Shown: positions 1-11,645, counted from the stretch's first letter. The stretch is DNA of 64,000 nt from Pristionchus mayeri (GCA_036245805.1 BTRK01000005.1:47169216-47233215), one strand, 5' to 3'. Program-made: numbers and translations. Notes: a model not told the origin generated them from the sequence alone.

Positions 1-291
1 CACCGCTCGCATTCCTACTCGTCCCAGTATTTTACATTTCTACTCATAAATATCCGCTTACAGAGGGAATTCTAGATAAAAAGACTATCGCATCCAATAG
101 GAGGAATAGTGTGCCCACTATGAAATTATCGGCACCTACTCCAATCACACAACAGAGGTGAATCGGAAACAGTTAAGATAATTAATAAAAATAGCGTTTT
201 ATCCGCACCATAGTACAACACAATCGATTGTAGAAAGGGATTCCTCCCTCACTTCTCCTCTCCTCTCTCTGTGGTCTCTCCGATCGTGCAG

Positions 292-846
292 CCAACTGCA
301 ATTCCTTCCGCTTCGCATATTGAGGTTTATAAACCAATGAATAAGTTCAGGATATAAATTTAGCTACGGGATTTGCTCAATAAAGTGATCAAGAAACAGA
401 AGCACCAGGATCAATTGATGAAGACTATCTATGATAATATGGCAGTGAAGACACCGTCTTCATGTAAGTAATCGTTTTAGAATCCAGATTCATATGAATT
501 GTAAAAGCTATCAAAACTATAGACAACGGACCTGAGTTCATGGCAGCAGAGGAAGTCAATCAATTGGCTGAGTCCAATCCCTCTGATTCCTCCTTCATTT
601 GTGTCCTACTTGATACCGTTTGCCTTCCGAGTGAGACTGGAAAGAAGGTGCAGGAAAGGGATCGCATGAGGACTCGATTCGCTCAAGAAGTCGGCAGATT
701 TGTCTTACATTTTTAGTTTACATTTTTAGCAATACCGTAAACTTCGCCATCCTACTAACCCGAGACAGTGCACTACCGACTGGAATAGATTCGTGTCCAG
801 GTTCGTTATGCAGACTCAAAAGGTTATTACAAAAGAGGATGCTAAG
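292..846 (+). CDS. Unrecognised multi-exon gene, partial
   Basis: Exons are inferred from reading frame and splice signals. They are 292-324 (starts PTAIPSASHIE), 364-463 (LRDLLNKVIKKQKHQD...), 523-689 (YNGPEFMAAEEVNQLAE...) and 730-846 (QYRKLRHPTNPRQCTTDW...). The first three junctions keep phase: intron 325-363 is 39 bp with GTTTAT...TTTAG, and intron 464-522 has a strong GTAAGT donor. The third intron (690-729) has a weak GTCGGC donor and a duplicated acceptor (TTTACATTTTTAG twice). The residue use (charged, aromatic, one long hydrophilic helix) looks coding, but I do not recognise the family. No start codon was assigned and the 5' end may lie outside the window. It may continue into the coiled-coil remnant at 1305-1563. 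It could be a pseudogene. Confidence 0.4.
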
Positions 847-1304
847 GTACAACTACAATAATCTGACAAGAAGAGTTCAATCTTCAACATACACTTTCCC
901 TCAAAACGAAGACTCTTCTAACAATTCAATGGTTAACGATGAATAACACGTTAACTCCATTTCTGAAGTTATTCCCCGTTAAATTATACAAATTTACAAT
1001 AATAGAAGTTCTTTGAAACTAGCCTAAATCAGAAGTTTACCCCATCACTTTGTAAATACAAAAATACCTGACCGTTAAGAAGTTTCCGTTGATGCATCGT
1101 TGTATATAAATTCTTGTTCCTTCCCTTGTGATGCAAGCAGAGGTCCTTAAAAAAGGAAACCACAAGCCGACACCGCATAGAAAATAGAAAAGAAAATGGA
1201 AAAATAGTCGGACCTGACTAGCAGAGAAGAGTCGCTCATGACGCCCCAGACTCCACGGGCGTGTCGCAGTAAGGGCGACCTGCAGAAACAATAATAAGCC
1301 TAAA

Positions 1305-1563
1305 TTTATAACAAAAGAAGCTCTAAAATCGAAGGAAAAGTGACTAGAATCCATAGAAAATGAGCAGAAAATCAAGCATTTCCAAAACAGGGCTACCGAT
1401 AATCGACGAGAGGCTGTAACCGCTCTAGAATCAACGTATTCAATCAGGCGAAGGTTTTGAAATACAAAATTAGCTAATTTGAAAGCAAAAACGAACGAAA
1501 ACGTGGCAGCAAATTGCAAGCTCGCAGAAATCGAGTCTCAGAGCCGGACCGGTGACTATCAAA
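1305..1563 (+). pseudogene. Coiled-coil coding remnant with two in-frame TGA codons
   Basis: One plus-strand frame reads FITKEALKSKEK, TGA at 1341-1343, LESIENEQKIKHFQ...AVTALESTYSIRRRF, TGA at 1458-1460, then NTKLANLKAKTNENVAANCK...ESQSR. Exactly 39 codons separate the stops, and the frame holds on both sides. The composition (E, K, N, A, L, heptad-like) is that of a coiled coil. I infer a decayed 3' part of the gene whose exons lie at 292-846. The minus-strand 160-codon open frame over the same bases is its shadow. Alternatives are a gene split by introns I cannot place, or stop-codon readthrough, which is less likely. Confidence 0.35.
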
Positions 1564-1807
1564 TTAACTACTGTAGTTCCGGGTGTGTCAAATTAATTAT
1601 CTTTAGTTTCAAAATTAAATTACGATAAATAGCAAATTTATGACTTTATGAATTGTATGCCAATCGATCGGGAAGGACCCCCTGCGTCTGAAAACCGAAA
1701 ATTCGAATTAGTTCTTTCTCTGCCCGAGCCGAAAAATGGCGGGGGGACACGGAGGGACACCCGGGGACACCCGGGGTGTCCCGTTTTCATGTAGGGATCT
1801 GACCGGA

Positions 1808-1810
<3 letters not shown>

Positions 1811-1846
<36 letters not shown>
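1811..1846. repeat. (TA)18 microsatellite
   Basis: An uninterrupted TA dinucleotide run of about 36 bp. It lies between the coiled-coil remnant and the LINE fragment. Nothing coding is seen from 1564 to 2077. Confidence 0.9.
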
Positions 1847-1848
<2 letters not shown>

Positions 1849-2077
1849 CTACTCCCGAAAACTTATGATCGTACAGATAATTTACTCTCCTCATACGGAG
1901 GGTATACGTTATAGAGTTACGTGATGGGTAGAAGGGAACAATACTGAAAAAAATAGATCTAGTCAACTGCTCTCATCTTTCTTCTTCTGGTCTTCATATG
2001 AGTAGGGAACCGAGGAGGAGGCACTCGGGTAGACCAGGTAGACTCTGCTCCGAGAAACAGCATCCGAAGATCTCTAA

Positions 2078-2480
2078 GGGGGGGGGGGGAGGGGGAGGGG
2101 GTAGAAATGAATATGGGAGTGGGGATGTAAGAAGGAGTGGAAAATGTATTACTAACGATAAATTGCGAATTTAGATAAGTCTAACTTGAGTAACCTATTC
2201 TTAAAGACAGTAATACTTGAGGAACTATGAACATCTGAAGGTAGTTCACTAAGCATCCTAGCAACTCTTACGGAAAAACAGTGGAAACGAAGTGTTGATT
2301 TAGTTGCCTCAATATGAATTCCAAATGTGTTCGTTCTATCTCTAAGGGGTTTGAAAATAAAGAATCTATTGCGATCTAGAACAGTGTCGCCAGTCATAAT
2401 CCTACGGGCGAAAACTAGGTCAAAGATGACTCTCCTCTCTGAAAGCGCTTGAAGACCAGGAGTAGACAGACGTTTAGCAT
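2078..2480 (-). mobile_element. 3' fragment of a non-LTR retrotransposon (CR1/Jockey type)
   Basis: The minus strand from about 2475 to 2152 encodes RLSTPGLQALSERRVIF, then DRNRFFIFKPLRDRTN, then SELPSDVHSSSSITVFKNRL, ending with stop. This is the typical extreme C-terminus of CR1-like LINE polyproteins (W.SLP..V..S.S...FK..L). The reverse transcriptase core is missing, as in a 5'-truncated insertion. On the minus strand the stop is followed by a C-rich run (G-rich at 2078-2101 on plus). The larger LINE at 54.95 kb has the same arrangement. From 2500 to 3360 I see no gene. Confidence 0.6.
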
Positions 2481-3359
2481 AGGAAGGAAGAGAGATTATT
2501 TCTTCACAAACTTCAAAACAAAACTATATTAACCCTCCAACAAATAATGCAGCCCTTCAAGTTTACCATGCACAACGTAAGCAAACTTTACGAAAATATC
2601 TCTAATATCTCTTTCGGAGGTCACGAGACTGTAATAGAAGCGCACATTTGTTACGGCACGCTATCAGCGTGGAGAGGTATGCGGTCTCGTTATTCTCGAT
2701 AGTCTCACTTCACCTGTATCTCCCGCTTCCTCACCTCTCTCTGGCCCTGTGAAGTTAGAGCTCAAAGAAAGGATATTACGGGATTTAAAAAATTAAAAAG
2801 AAATGAGATTATGGGTGCGCGGGAAAGGAAAGTGAAAGATCCCGAAAATAACGAGAATAACACGACTGCTCCCTATCCCACTGCCCTGGCCTGATGTAAA
2901 CCGGAATGAAATGGTGCGGGCTTTACGGGCTCGTTATATCGGGATCGTTTGGCCGGCCCTACTGAGCACAATGTGGATTGCGCCTCGCTCTCGAGGCCAA
3001 TGCTGATCGCGCATGCATTACTGAGAATGTATTAGTTAATTAATTACCAATTAAACGGATCAATGGAAATGTATGGTTTGTATAATATGTTCAAAGTTAT
3101 GGATATTTTGACCACTCTGACCACGAGCCGAATTGAATACGCATGTTCTTTTCTCAACTCAAGAATGCACAACCATGATGCATCAGGTAAACTTGAGAAC
3201 ACACCTTGAACGTGCATATACTTCAACGATGATACATTATCAATTAAGATAATGCATTGAAATTAATTATTGAAATAATTATTCATATATTGCGTTTTGT
3301 AATTGCTAAGAAATAGCAGAGCTATTATTTTTGTATTGTTTTTTATAGGAATCAGACGG

Positions 3360-5330
3360 ATCATTAAAACCCTTCCAGCGCCTTCGATTTGAAAATGCGA
3401 AAATGCGCTGCGCAAATTTTACAGGTTAATTAAACAAAAATACGATTGCCTTAAAGTTAAATTTGTTATGTAAAATAACAGTCCTTGATCATTATCCCTT
3501 GCCCTACCGCACTCCTTAATTCTCTCTTATCTGAATCTTCGGCGAGTATGCGACGACGTTGCCGCAACTTCCTGTAGAAGATATCAAGCAGCGAGGATTG
3601 GTAAGCCGAGAGTCGTTTCCCACATCGAAATAAAGGTAAAATTGATTCTTGAACCTTGTCGGAATTATGTGTCACTAGTGCTTGAAGTGGGCGAACTTCC
3701 AAACCCATTACTATTGCATTAAGCGTCTATCGAAAAAAATGCAAAAAAACCTCTAAACTTTGGTTGCAAGGTCACGTCATCAAAGCGGCTGACTGAAACA
3801 GTCAATTATAGTAGTCTCCTACAGCTTCCATAACTACAAAAACTAGCGTCGTGCCTCTCTGTTCACATCTTACCTCCAGTGGGACACCAATGGTACAATA
3901 GTATTCACTAAACCACGAACTCGCCTTGAGAATTAGCAAAGTTGGCCCACTATGATGAATCAGATGGCAAATAATCATGTGATATGAAGTGGACAGCAGG
4001 TCAGCCGTGATACTATCATTTAGTGAGACTAGTGAAGATGCAAGTGGACAGGGAAAGAGTGTGGGATGGGAAGATTAATCACATATTCGACAAAAATATG
4101 TTAATATTTCGTTAAAATCCATAGCATCGAATAAAATCGAAGCTAATGAATACTGTCACATCGATCACTATCGTGTAAAGTCCCTGATCAATCGCGGAGA
4201 GACGAGTTGCTTCGAGCTGCAGTCGCCCCCCCCCCCTGTTTGAGAGGATGGCTCGACAATTACAATATTATTTGTAAAATCAAATATTTAAAATCGAATT
4301 TTCAGATGGATTTTTTTCTTATTGAGTGCATTGCACAGCGAAGCTTCAAAATAACTTCAACAAATTCAGAACTTGTAGAGCACGATGTGTTGGACGGGAA
4401 CGTATAAAATGTATTTATTTTTGAGGGCATTCTTCTCGTTAATCGAAGGTCTCTCCCCCCACTTATTTTTGTGGGAAATGCGCAAAGCCGATGCGCTGGG
4501 TATAAATCAGCCAGAAAACATTTCCTTTGCTTCTTCAACTATACTTCTCAGCCACCTTCTTCTGCTCTCCTGGTAGTTCCTCCTCCTACCCTCCCTGCAC
4601 CAACTGCTGCTGCAACAACTGCGACTGCTGCTGCTGCTTCTCCGTAGGGGACCATCCGACTCGTTCCTCACTTGCAAGTAGACGATAAATAAAATAAAAT
4701 TCAATTATTGCATATTATCGGAATTAGGCTTCAGTAGTGCTTGAACTACTCTAACTTCCTGGTCGATTAATATCTCTTCAGCTGGTTGAAAAAAAATATC
4801 TAAAAAATCCAATTCAGTTGAAACGTGGTTGCACAGATACTGTATGAAGAGGACAAGCGTACTCAATCTCCGGAATATTCATAAAGATTCCCACTCTACC
4901 GTTCGTCCCCATCTTCACATCATTCTTCACACCTCAGGACGTTGCTGGAATCCGCTGAGGATGCAGTCGATACGCAAAGAAACTAAATCAAAATCAAATA
5001 TTCAGTACGCATGGTTTAAACACAAGCACATTGTACTTCACAAAAAATGCAGTGTGTTGTTTATGAACAATCGGATAACCCTCATTAATGTGCTCCTTAG
5101 GATTCAAGTTCAGTAAATCATACGCTATTCCGATGTGCTGGGTGTGTGCAAAGTCGAGATTGAGATCTCCTCGACGCTAAGGTAACCTCTCCTTACTATC
5201 CCTATCTCTCCATTTCTATAATTCATCTCAATTCACTCTAAACCGAGTGCCCACTCCGGGTCGTTCCTCCTACGACCCTCCCCAGCTGCTGCTGCGGCTT
5301 CTTAGTCGGCGACCGCCTCGATCTGGAAAT
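3360..5330 (-). pseudogene. Decayed TRM6 copy, exons 14-11
   Basis: Minus-strand relics of the gene at 42.9-49.7 kb occur in the expected order. They are exon 14 (3531-3600, YRKLRQ then frameshifted), exon 13 (about 4155-4235, AERLQ... heavily mutated), exon 12 (about 4555-4660, with expanded GCA/GCT triplets), exon 11 (about 4905-4985, CILSGFQQ-like), and a second exon 12 (5240-5328, NDPEWA region kept). Introns also carry array motifs such as TTAGGTTTCACTGTTGCT-like sequence near 4725 and 5372. Frames are broken, so no product is expected. Confidence 0.6.
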
Positions 5331-5540
5331 TGAGGAGAAAATTAAGAAAGTGAGATTTTTGCACCATATAAACTTAGGTTTCGTAGTTGATTGAACTATT
5401 CCAACATCCAAAACCACCATTCCGCGAAAGTCTCCCAAAATCAGTTGAAATTGCGCAACTACGATTTATCAGATTAAATTGAGAAGAATATTTCAATAGG
5501 ACACTATGTTGGAAAAAAATCCTCCTTTCTAATTACATAT

Positions 5541-5876
5541 AATTAGAAACGGCTTACAAGGAGGGGTCGCGCAATGTATATGGAGTTTCTAAACGAGACC
5601 TAGCGCATTCGAAAGAGGAGAAAATTCTAAGAACTTCTGTAGTTTTCAAATTTGCGGAACGTTCATGTGGTGATGTGGGCTCATAGTGGGGAACGTGCAA
5701 TTTTTGAGGCGTCCCTAAACTCCCATAAACTCACATACTGCCCAGAGTTCCACATGAACGTTCCGCAAATTTGAAAACAATAGAAGTTCTTAGAATTTTC
5801 TCCTCTTTCGAATGCCCTAGGTCTCGTTTAGAAACTCCATATACATTGCGCGACCTCTCCTTGTTAGTGTCTAATT
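5541..5876. repeat. Palindromic MITE with long inverted arms
   Basis: The left arm from AATTAGA (5541) to about 5672 is repeated in inverse orientation from about 5747 to TCTAATT (5876). Arms are about 130 bp with a spacer of about 75 bp. Both arms contain GGAACGTTCATGTGG and GGTCGCGCAATG-type blocks. A non-autonomous DNA transposon fold-back is likely. The superfamily is not clear because the flanking duplication (AATT-like) is ambiguous. Confidence 0.7.
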
Positions 5877-6079
5877 GTATTGTGTTTTTTCATATGAGTT
5901 TCTCTGCTGAATTGGTTGTTTCCCGTATCCCCGATCTTTTTGAAAATGAGAAGCGCAAAATACCATGTGAATTTAAAAAAAAAAAGTATTTTGGTAGCAT
6001 ATTGAGTTAAAATAATATTTCCATGCCATAAGAGATCACCGACCTACTCAAATATCGAAACATAACAACCTAGCATAAT

Positions 6080-7420
6080 ATAATTTATAATTTTGTGAGT
6101 ATATTGATATAATTTGGATAAATTGCATACACGTTCACAGTGAATGCGATGTAAAAAAGAGCAGAATGATAGGGTTTCTACGAATTGAAACTGTTACTCC
6201 ATCGTTTCATCATCCTATTAGAACCTGGCAAAAAAAGTTGTCGAAAATAAAAATTCCAGTCTCAAACTTTAACTATTGCGTTTCAGAGTTACATTAAAAG
6301 CCGAAGTATTGCTCCACGAACAATAACACGACGAATTCCAAAACATTTTCATCACGGGATTTTTGATGTTTCACAGGTTTGTCTAATACTGGGCGAAAGA
6401 ATTTCTGCAATTGTAATACGTTCCATTGTACCAATTAAAAATAAATGAGGATTCCCAATAAATAATCAACACTTTCAATAATCGAAAACTACCGAAGCAA
6501 AAACATCCTTGCCGCGTACTCCCTTACCATCATTCATCTCACTGATCTATTCCCGATATTTTGTGAACTGTCATGGTAACTCACGATATTCAACGTACAA
6601 GGAAACTGGAATTTAATTTTTATTCGTTATGCACCCAAGCATTGAGCGTCTTCCGTCCATTCATTTTCGCAAAAATGCGTAGCGCATATTTACCAGGTAA
6701 ATTCGATACAATATCCGATGAATCTCAAAAAAATTGCAATCGAGTAAAGATCAATCCTTCATCACTCTACTTGCACTACACCCTTCTTTATGTTACATGA
6801 ATCGTCGGCGAATACACGACGACGTTGCCCGAGGGCGCAACTTGCTGAAGAGGAGATCGAACAACGCAAACCGAACGCGAGCCTGAGAGGGGACAATCGA
6901 GACATGGAGGAAGCAACGACCCTACGTACATGCACCCCATTCGATTTAGCAAATTAGTTACAAAAAACACTCTGAAAGAAGAAAGAAGCATACTATGAAA
7001 CATGAGAGAAATTGAGAGCAAATGCGCAGCGCAAATCTCACAGATCACAGATTGTCCGATGTATTAAAAAAATTGTGATAATATTCTCCGATATAATTAA
7101 GATAATTTATCTACAGTTCCGATATAATTAATATAATTTATCTACAGTAGCTCGTCTCACCGATCAATATCGTGTCTAATGTTCGATCGCGAGACCGGCC
7201 GTACCGCTCTGCAGTCGCTCCGCCTGTACGATGGATCTATATTTACAATATCACTGTAATCTCGGAAAATTATATCAAATGTAATTGTAGAATCGTTTTT
7301 TTAAATTGTTCTTTTTTTCATTCTCCTCCCACCCTCTTCCTGCTGCACCGACTGTTGTTGCTGCTTTTTCTTCACGGGAACACGTCCACCTCGTTCTCCA
7401 TCTAGAAATTGAGAAGAAAT
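6080..7420 (-). pseudogene. Decayed TRM6 copy, exons 5, 14, 13 and 12
   Basis: Relics are an exon 5-like piece (about 6505-6545), exon 14 (6797-6882) with APSGNVVVYSPTIH still readable and both splice sites present, exon 13 (about 7155-7225) and exon 12 (about 7330-7412). Exon 14 here is 86 nt against 95 nt in the intact gene, with a local frame slip upstream of APSGN. Intron sequence around 6190 and 6370 (a GATGTTTCACAGGTTTGT motif) is shared with other copies and with intron 5 of the intact gene. The order shows deletion between exon 5 and the next unit. Confidence 0.7.
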
Positions 7421-7567
7421 AATTAGATGAGGTAAGAATCTAGCAATGAGTCAGAATTAGGTTTCACTGGTGCTTTGAAATATGCGAATTTTCAAAGTCA
7501 CTAGTGACTGCTACGAAGTTGATTACACCTAAAAAATACTTTGCACGATTCGGAATTAGGTTATATA

Positions 7568-7623
7568 TAGTTTGAAGTTTCTATATATGTTCATATATGA
7601 ACATATATAGAAACTTCAAACTA
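7568..7623. repeat. Perfect 56-bp palindrome
   Basis: Two 28-bp arms are exact reverse complements, with no loop. The sequence begins TAGTTTGAAGTTTC and the centre is TTCATATATGAA. It could extrude as a cruciform or be the core of a tiny fold-back element. It lies between array copies of TRM6 exon 12. Confidence 0.95.
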
Positions 7624-7889
7624 ATTTTAACACACTGAAACTTGCACATCACCGATGTATTAGGCAGAAAGTTTTTTTCAAATAATTGTTTTTATATAGG
7701 ACAAAAACGTCCCCCATATCGAAGTCTATCCTCCAGCTCTGCATTAGTGGAAAATGTGCAACACTGATGTACTGGGAAACGCATCTTCGTACTCAATTTC
7801 AGAGCTCTTTCGATCTGTCGCACAAAATTTCTCTCGCTTCTCTCGCTCGTCTCTAACATTCGAGTGAGAGTCGAGAAAGAGAAACGTTG

Positions 7890-8680
7890 CACCTTGAAGT
7901 CCTCACCTTCTTCCATGCTGCGACTGCAGCCCACTCTGGATAATTCCTCCACCGATCCTCTCTTTGCTGCACCAAATAATACAGCTGTTTCGGCTTCTCA
8001 GTCATCGACTACCTTCATCCTTCCTAATCTCGAGTATTGCTCCATCATTTGGAATCCCAGCCATAGCGTTGCGTTTACTAAGGAATTAGAAAGAGTTCAG
8101 CGTGACTTTACCCGTAGAATGTACGTGCGCTGCTCGGTCCCCCCTATATCTTATAAACGTAGGCTTCATGAGCTTAATTTAATGCCTTTAGAACGCCGTA
8201 GATTTATCATTGATATATTATTCCTCCACTCAATTATGCATAATCGCTATACTCTCGATGTTTCATCTCTGCTTATTCGTTCACCTCTGACCCGTTCTCT
8301 CAGAAATGCCCACCCCCTTCGTATCTCGTTGCCTTTTATCCCTAATAATTCTAGCTCAACCCTTGTATCTCGTTCATTATCTATCTGGAACACTCTTCCC
8401 ATAGAATGTGTTAGTTCCTCGCATAATGTTTTTTCTAGTTTTATCCGTTCACAATGTCATACTTTTTATCCCCCGTCTATTATTGCCACTTGGCTAGATC
8501 AATAGATCGATTATCCCTCTCCCTCCCATACCCTTGCTGCCAAGCAACATCCAACCGATTCGATCCAATCGACGGACATCCGTTTCTTGTATACACTCTC
8601 GCCATTCTTGAAATCTCACCCCAACGGAATAAATGAATGAATGAATGACTAATCCGTCTCGTTCTCCACCTGGAAGGCGA
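7890..8680 (-). pseudogene. TRM6 exon 12 copy split by a LINE insertion
   Basis: Plus-strand 7895-8011 matches the complement of exon 12 (AAVAA and NDPEW region, mutated). The match resumes at about 8647 with the bases for ENE/DES (GACTAATCCGTCTCG). Between them sits a 5'-truncated LINE. GACT occurs on both sides of the insert and is probably the target duplication. The exon was presumably already a pseudo-exon when hit. Confidence 0.6.
8012..8650 (+). mobile_element. 5'-truncated CR1-like LINE insertion
   Basis: The plus frame encodes LPNLEYCSIIWNPSH, then ELERVQRDFTRRM, then HELNLMPLERRRFIIDI, and ends SIIATWLDQ-stop at about 8505. This is the thumb and C-terminal region downstream of the reverse transcriptase palm in CR1-like LINEs (compare EKVQNYFTRR in the element at 55 kb). 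A short 3' UTR ends in GGAATAAATGAATGAATGAATGA, a CR1-type 3' microsatellite. No frameshift is seen in this piece, so it is younger than the surrounding array. It cannot move on its own because palm and endonuclease are absent. Confidence 0.8.
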
Positions 8681-8909
8681 GCAAAATTAAGTGAAAAGTT
8701 TAAAGTCATGCAACTTATCGGAATTAGGTTTCACGAGTATCTAAACTATCGTAAATTCGAAATTCAACAATAAAGCCTCTGCTTACTGGTCGAAACTCCA
8801 ACCCTTTGAGATGCAGTTTAGCCGAGACGTTACGAATGCAATCACAATGAGTATTCAATTTCAGAATTATTCAAAAATTATTCTGAGTATACCATAATCT
8901 CATACCGTA

Positions 8910-9005
8910 CCTACTCCGCCTCCATCTTCGCATCCTTCGCCACTCCCTCCTCGACCGGCTGCTGAAATCTGTTGAAAGTGCAGTCGAAAAGAACCGATTA
9001 GAAGG
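8910..9005 (-). pseudogene. TRM6 exon 11 copy
   Basis: The complement of about 8915-9000 matches exon 11 (region of CILNGFQQPAEEGAEKD), with substitutions and a length change. Splice signals are not clearly kept. It follows the LINE-split exon 12 in the expected order. Confidence 0.6.
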
Positions 9006-9081
9006 AAGATAGGATGTGGAGAATTGGGGATTTTAGAGCAATCAAATCGGCATTTTTACGTTGCTAATTTTGGTTATCGTC

Positions 9082-9267
9082 AAGGGTAAACTGGAGTATA
9101 CTGGATGTACTCCCAGCAACTGGATGTTTTGATAATGCCAGTCGACTAACAATCGGCCGATATTGAAAATTACTAAGGGTGAATTGGAGTATACTGGACG
9201 TACTCCCAGCAACTGGATGTTTTGATAATGCCAGTCGACTAACAATCGGCCGATATTGAAAATTACT
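9082..9267. repeat. 93-bp tandem duplication
   Basis: Two adjacent units (9082-9174 and 9175-9267) are nearly identical. Each contains GGAGTATACTGGA and ends AATCGGCCGATATTGAAAAT. They lie just left of a large fold-back element. The minus-strand open frames over them only reflect the duplication. Confidence 0.9.
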
Positions 9268-9454
9268 TCCTAAGAACTTTGCAGGTGTTACCACTTTAGG
9301 ACAATTAAGCATAGTATTTCCAAATTGAGATTTTTTTTCAAAAACAATCAACATGCGTTGACGCCACAATGCCCGCAAAAAAAAGCCTGCATCTCTTTTT
9401 TCACTAGCATTCATTACGGTACTATCCCGAATTGTCAATTTTAATTGGGAAAAT

Positions 9455-10380
9455 TTCACTTCGGAAAGGCAATTCTCGTTAACAAAGGTTTGAGAAAGAC
9501 CATTGTGTAAATTGCCCTCTCGGAATTGGTTGAATGGGAAGAAATGACTGGGAAGAATGAGTTCGGAATATGCAATTTCGGATAATGCTTTTTGGGAAAG
9601 TCGATTCTCGTAAAAAATATTCTGGAAATGGAAATGTTGTAATTAAATGTTGTAATATTTATTGAACTATGCAAAAGTGATTTTTAAAATTGTAAACAAT
9701 ATAAAACTATAATAATTCAGAAGTTTAAAATAAAACGGTGGATCGGGCACATGCATAGTGCACCTAAATACAAATTTGGACTTGCGCATTAGGGTCTGCA
9801 TTAGGGCCATAAGAGTCGGTGGTGAACACAATGGTCAACTTCACTTCCCACCGGTTGAGTCAGGGTACATGCAGGCTGCATCAATGTGTCATTCAATATC
9901 TCAACAACCATTCAATTCAATATCGTTGAGATATCTAATGAAATATAGACGCTACATACATGCGGCCTGCCTCAACCGGTCGAGTTGATGCAAAATGAAG
10001 TTGACCATTGTGTTCAGCACCCTTGAAAACCCTTTTCTCAAATTTTCGTATAATCACTATGGCAGATTGTGTTCGACTCTTAGAGAACTGGCACCATTTT
10101 AAAAATTATTTTTTAATGTTTTGATTGTGCATTTTTTTTAATAGAATTTGCACTTCCAGAATAAAATTTACGAGAATCGACTTTCCCAAAAAAAAATATC
10201 CGAAATTGCATATTCCGAGATCTTTGTTCCCAGATCGATCATTCCCACTCTCTCATTCCCAATTGACCGGTTATGAGAAAGGGATTTCTATAATGAAATT
10301 GACAATTTCGTTCTTTCCAATAAACAATATTCCCGAATCAATTTTCCCAGGAAATTTTTCCTAAAAGCTAATTTACGAAA
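9455..10380. repeat. Imperfect fold-back element
   Basis: Blocks on the left (GGAATATGCAATTTCGGATAA near 9570, AAAGTCGATTCTCG near 9600, ACAATGGTCAACTTCA near 9830) recur inverted on the right (near 9990-10230). The inner part shares an ATGCAAAATGAAGTTGACCA-type block with the fold-back at 15.6-16.6 kb, so both belong to one family. No transposase is seen. Confidence 0.6.
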
Positions 10381-10434
10381 CCAAATTTACAACTCGGTAT
10401 AGTACCTTCATTACATATGCCTTGACAACAGTTC

Positions 10435-10550
10435 CCTCAGATGAGATCTACCGAATACATCGGGCTGAGCTCCATCGAGTTGAAGCAACGTGCCACATTA
10501 GGAGACGGTGCCACGGTGCAGGTCGATGCACACGCCGGCACCAGCAATAT
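10435..10550 (-). pseudogene. TRM6 exon 10 copy
   Basis: The complement of about 10440-10545 keeps the FNSMEFSP region (GGGCTGAGCTCCATCGAG on plus) and the GAGSCIH region, but with insertions that break the frame. A second exon 10 relic lies at about 12770-12825. Confidence 0.6.
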
Positions 10551-10916
10551 ATAAATGCCACTGTCATTTAGATTGTAACTGTATGCAAAGATCGAATCGA
10601 TCATATATTTAAACGATGGATCATGACAACCAATTGAATCACAAACTCATTATGGAAATTTTATTGTCATTATACAAACACGATCAGAGGTCAGGGTGCC
10701 GGCCACTCCTGCTTCATGATTACATTAGTGGGGTGTAGTTTGTCAGTGACGATGTTTGATCCAACCGTTGCTCTCAGGCTTCCGCCGTCCCGAGACTGCG
10801 TCGGTGCTTCCGCCCCGCGAGAACGAGAAGTAATTGACTTTCTGATTTTAATGTTTTCGAAAAGCTGAAGTTTTACTAATTGCACCTTATTTAGTGTCCA
10901 AGGCTCGTCGATTAGG

Positions 10917-11003
10917 ATGTACATTCCGGTGGACGTGGTGAGGAACGAGAAGGGAGACCTTTACGAGATGAAGATTGTCGATGGGTACGGTAATAAATTA
11001 TGA
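10917..11003 (+). other. Short exon-like open frame of unknown origin
   Basis: The plus frame reads MYIPVDVVRNEKGDLYEMK, then IVDG, followed by GTACGGTAA, the donor form used elsewhere in this window. No partner exon was found and the family is not recognised. It may be a fragment of an unrelated gene or chance. The rest of 10550-11740 shows nothing I can assign except the palindromic MITE at 11.55 kb. Confidence 0.2.
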
Positions 11004-11548
11004 AGAGGGACGCGCCTGGCTTTATTACGTGCCGTCTACTACATAAGTAACAGAATAGAGCTATGTACAATATTGCGATCTACAATGATTTGATGTTCCA
11101 CCTCATTAACACAGTTTCCTAGACCTAATCAAGGATCCAGCAGGCGGCCGTACCCCCTCTCAATTACTTATTATGTCATTATTTGAATAGACGCCACCGA
11201 TTCTTAGTGAGACTAACGGCAGAAATTATCATGAAATGTTTTAAATTCTACGAAACACTAACCTTCCTGCCAGTGGGAATTGCTCCATGATGGATAATTA
11301 GAGAAAATTGATCTACTTTGAATTTTTTTTGATAATGGAAATAAGTATCTGAGAAAATAATCAGTGTTCCAATGCATTGTCTTTGACAATTTTACACAAT
11401 CATTGCAAAACACAGAAACAACGCTATTAGGTTTTAAAATGCAAGAAAAAAAAGAATTACAAGGTGAATTAGTAGAACAAAGTCAGCTTATAAATGAGAT
11501 TGGATGGGTGGATCTAGTAAATGCATTCTATATGAGGGAAATTAAAAT

Positions 11549-11645
11549 AAATGGTACTAGGCCGGATGAGAGCTATGACGTCATGACGCCTTTGATATAT
11601 CAAAGGCGGCATGACGTCATAGTTCTAATTCGACAAATTGCCAAA
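11549..11645. mobile_element. Palindromic TGACGTCA-type MITE
   Basis: Two inverted arms meet at TTTGATATATCAAA. Each arm carries CTATGACGTCATG and a GGCGG-like block, and the ends resemble TTGGCACTAGGCC. Related copies lie at 60271-60363 (best preserved), 46516-46580 and 31275-31292 (core only). It is too short to code for anything, so it is a non-autonomous DNA element. Confidence 0.75.

Noticed and set aside
1037..1519. 160-codon minus-strand open frame
   Set aside because: It is Phe/Leu/Ser-rich and lies opposite the coiled-coil frame at 1305-1563. It has no domain, and the plus strand explains the bias.
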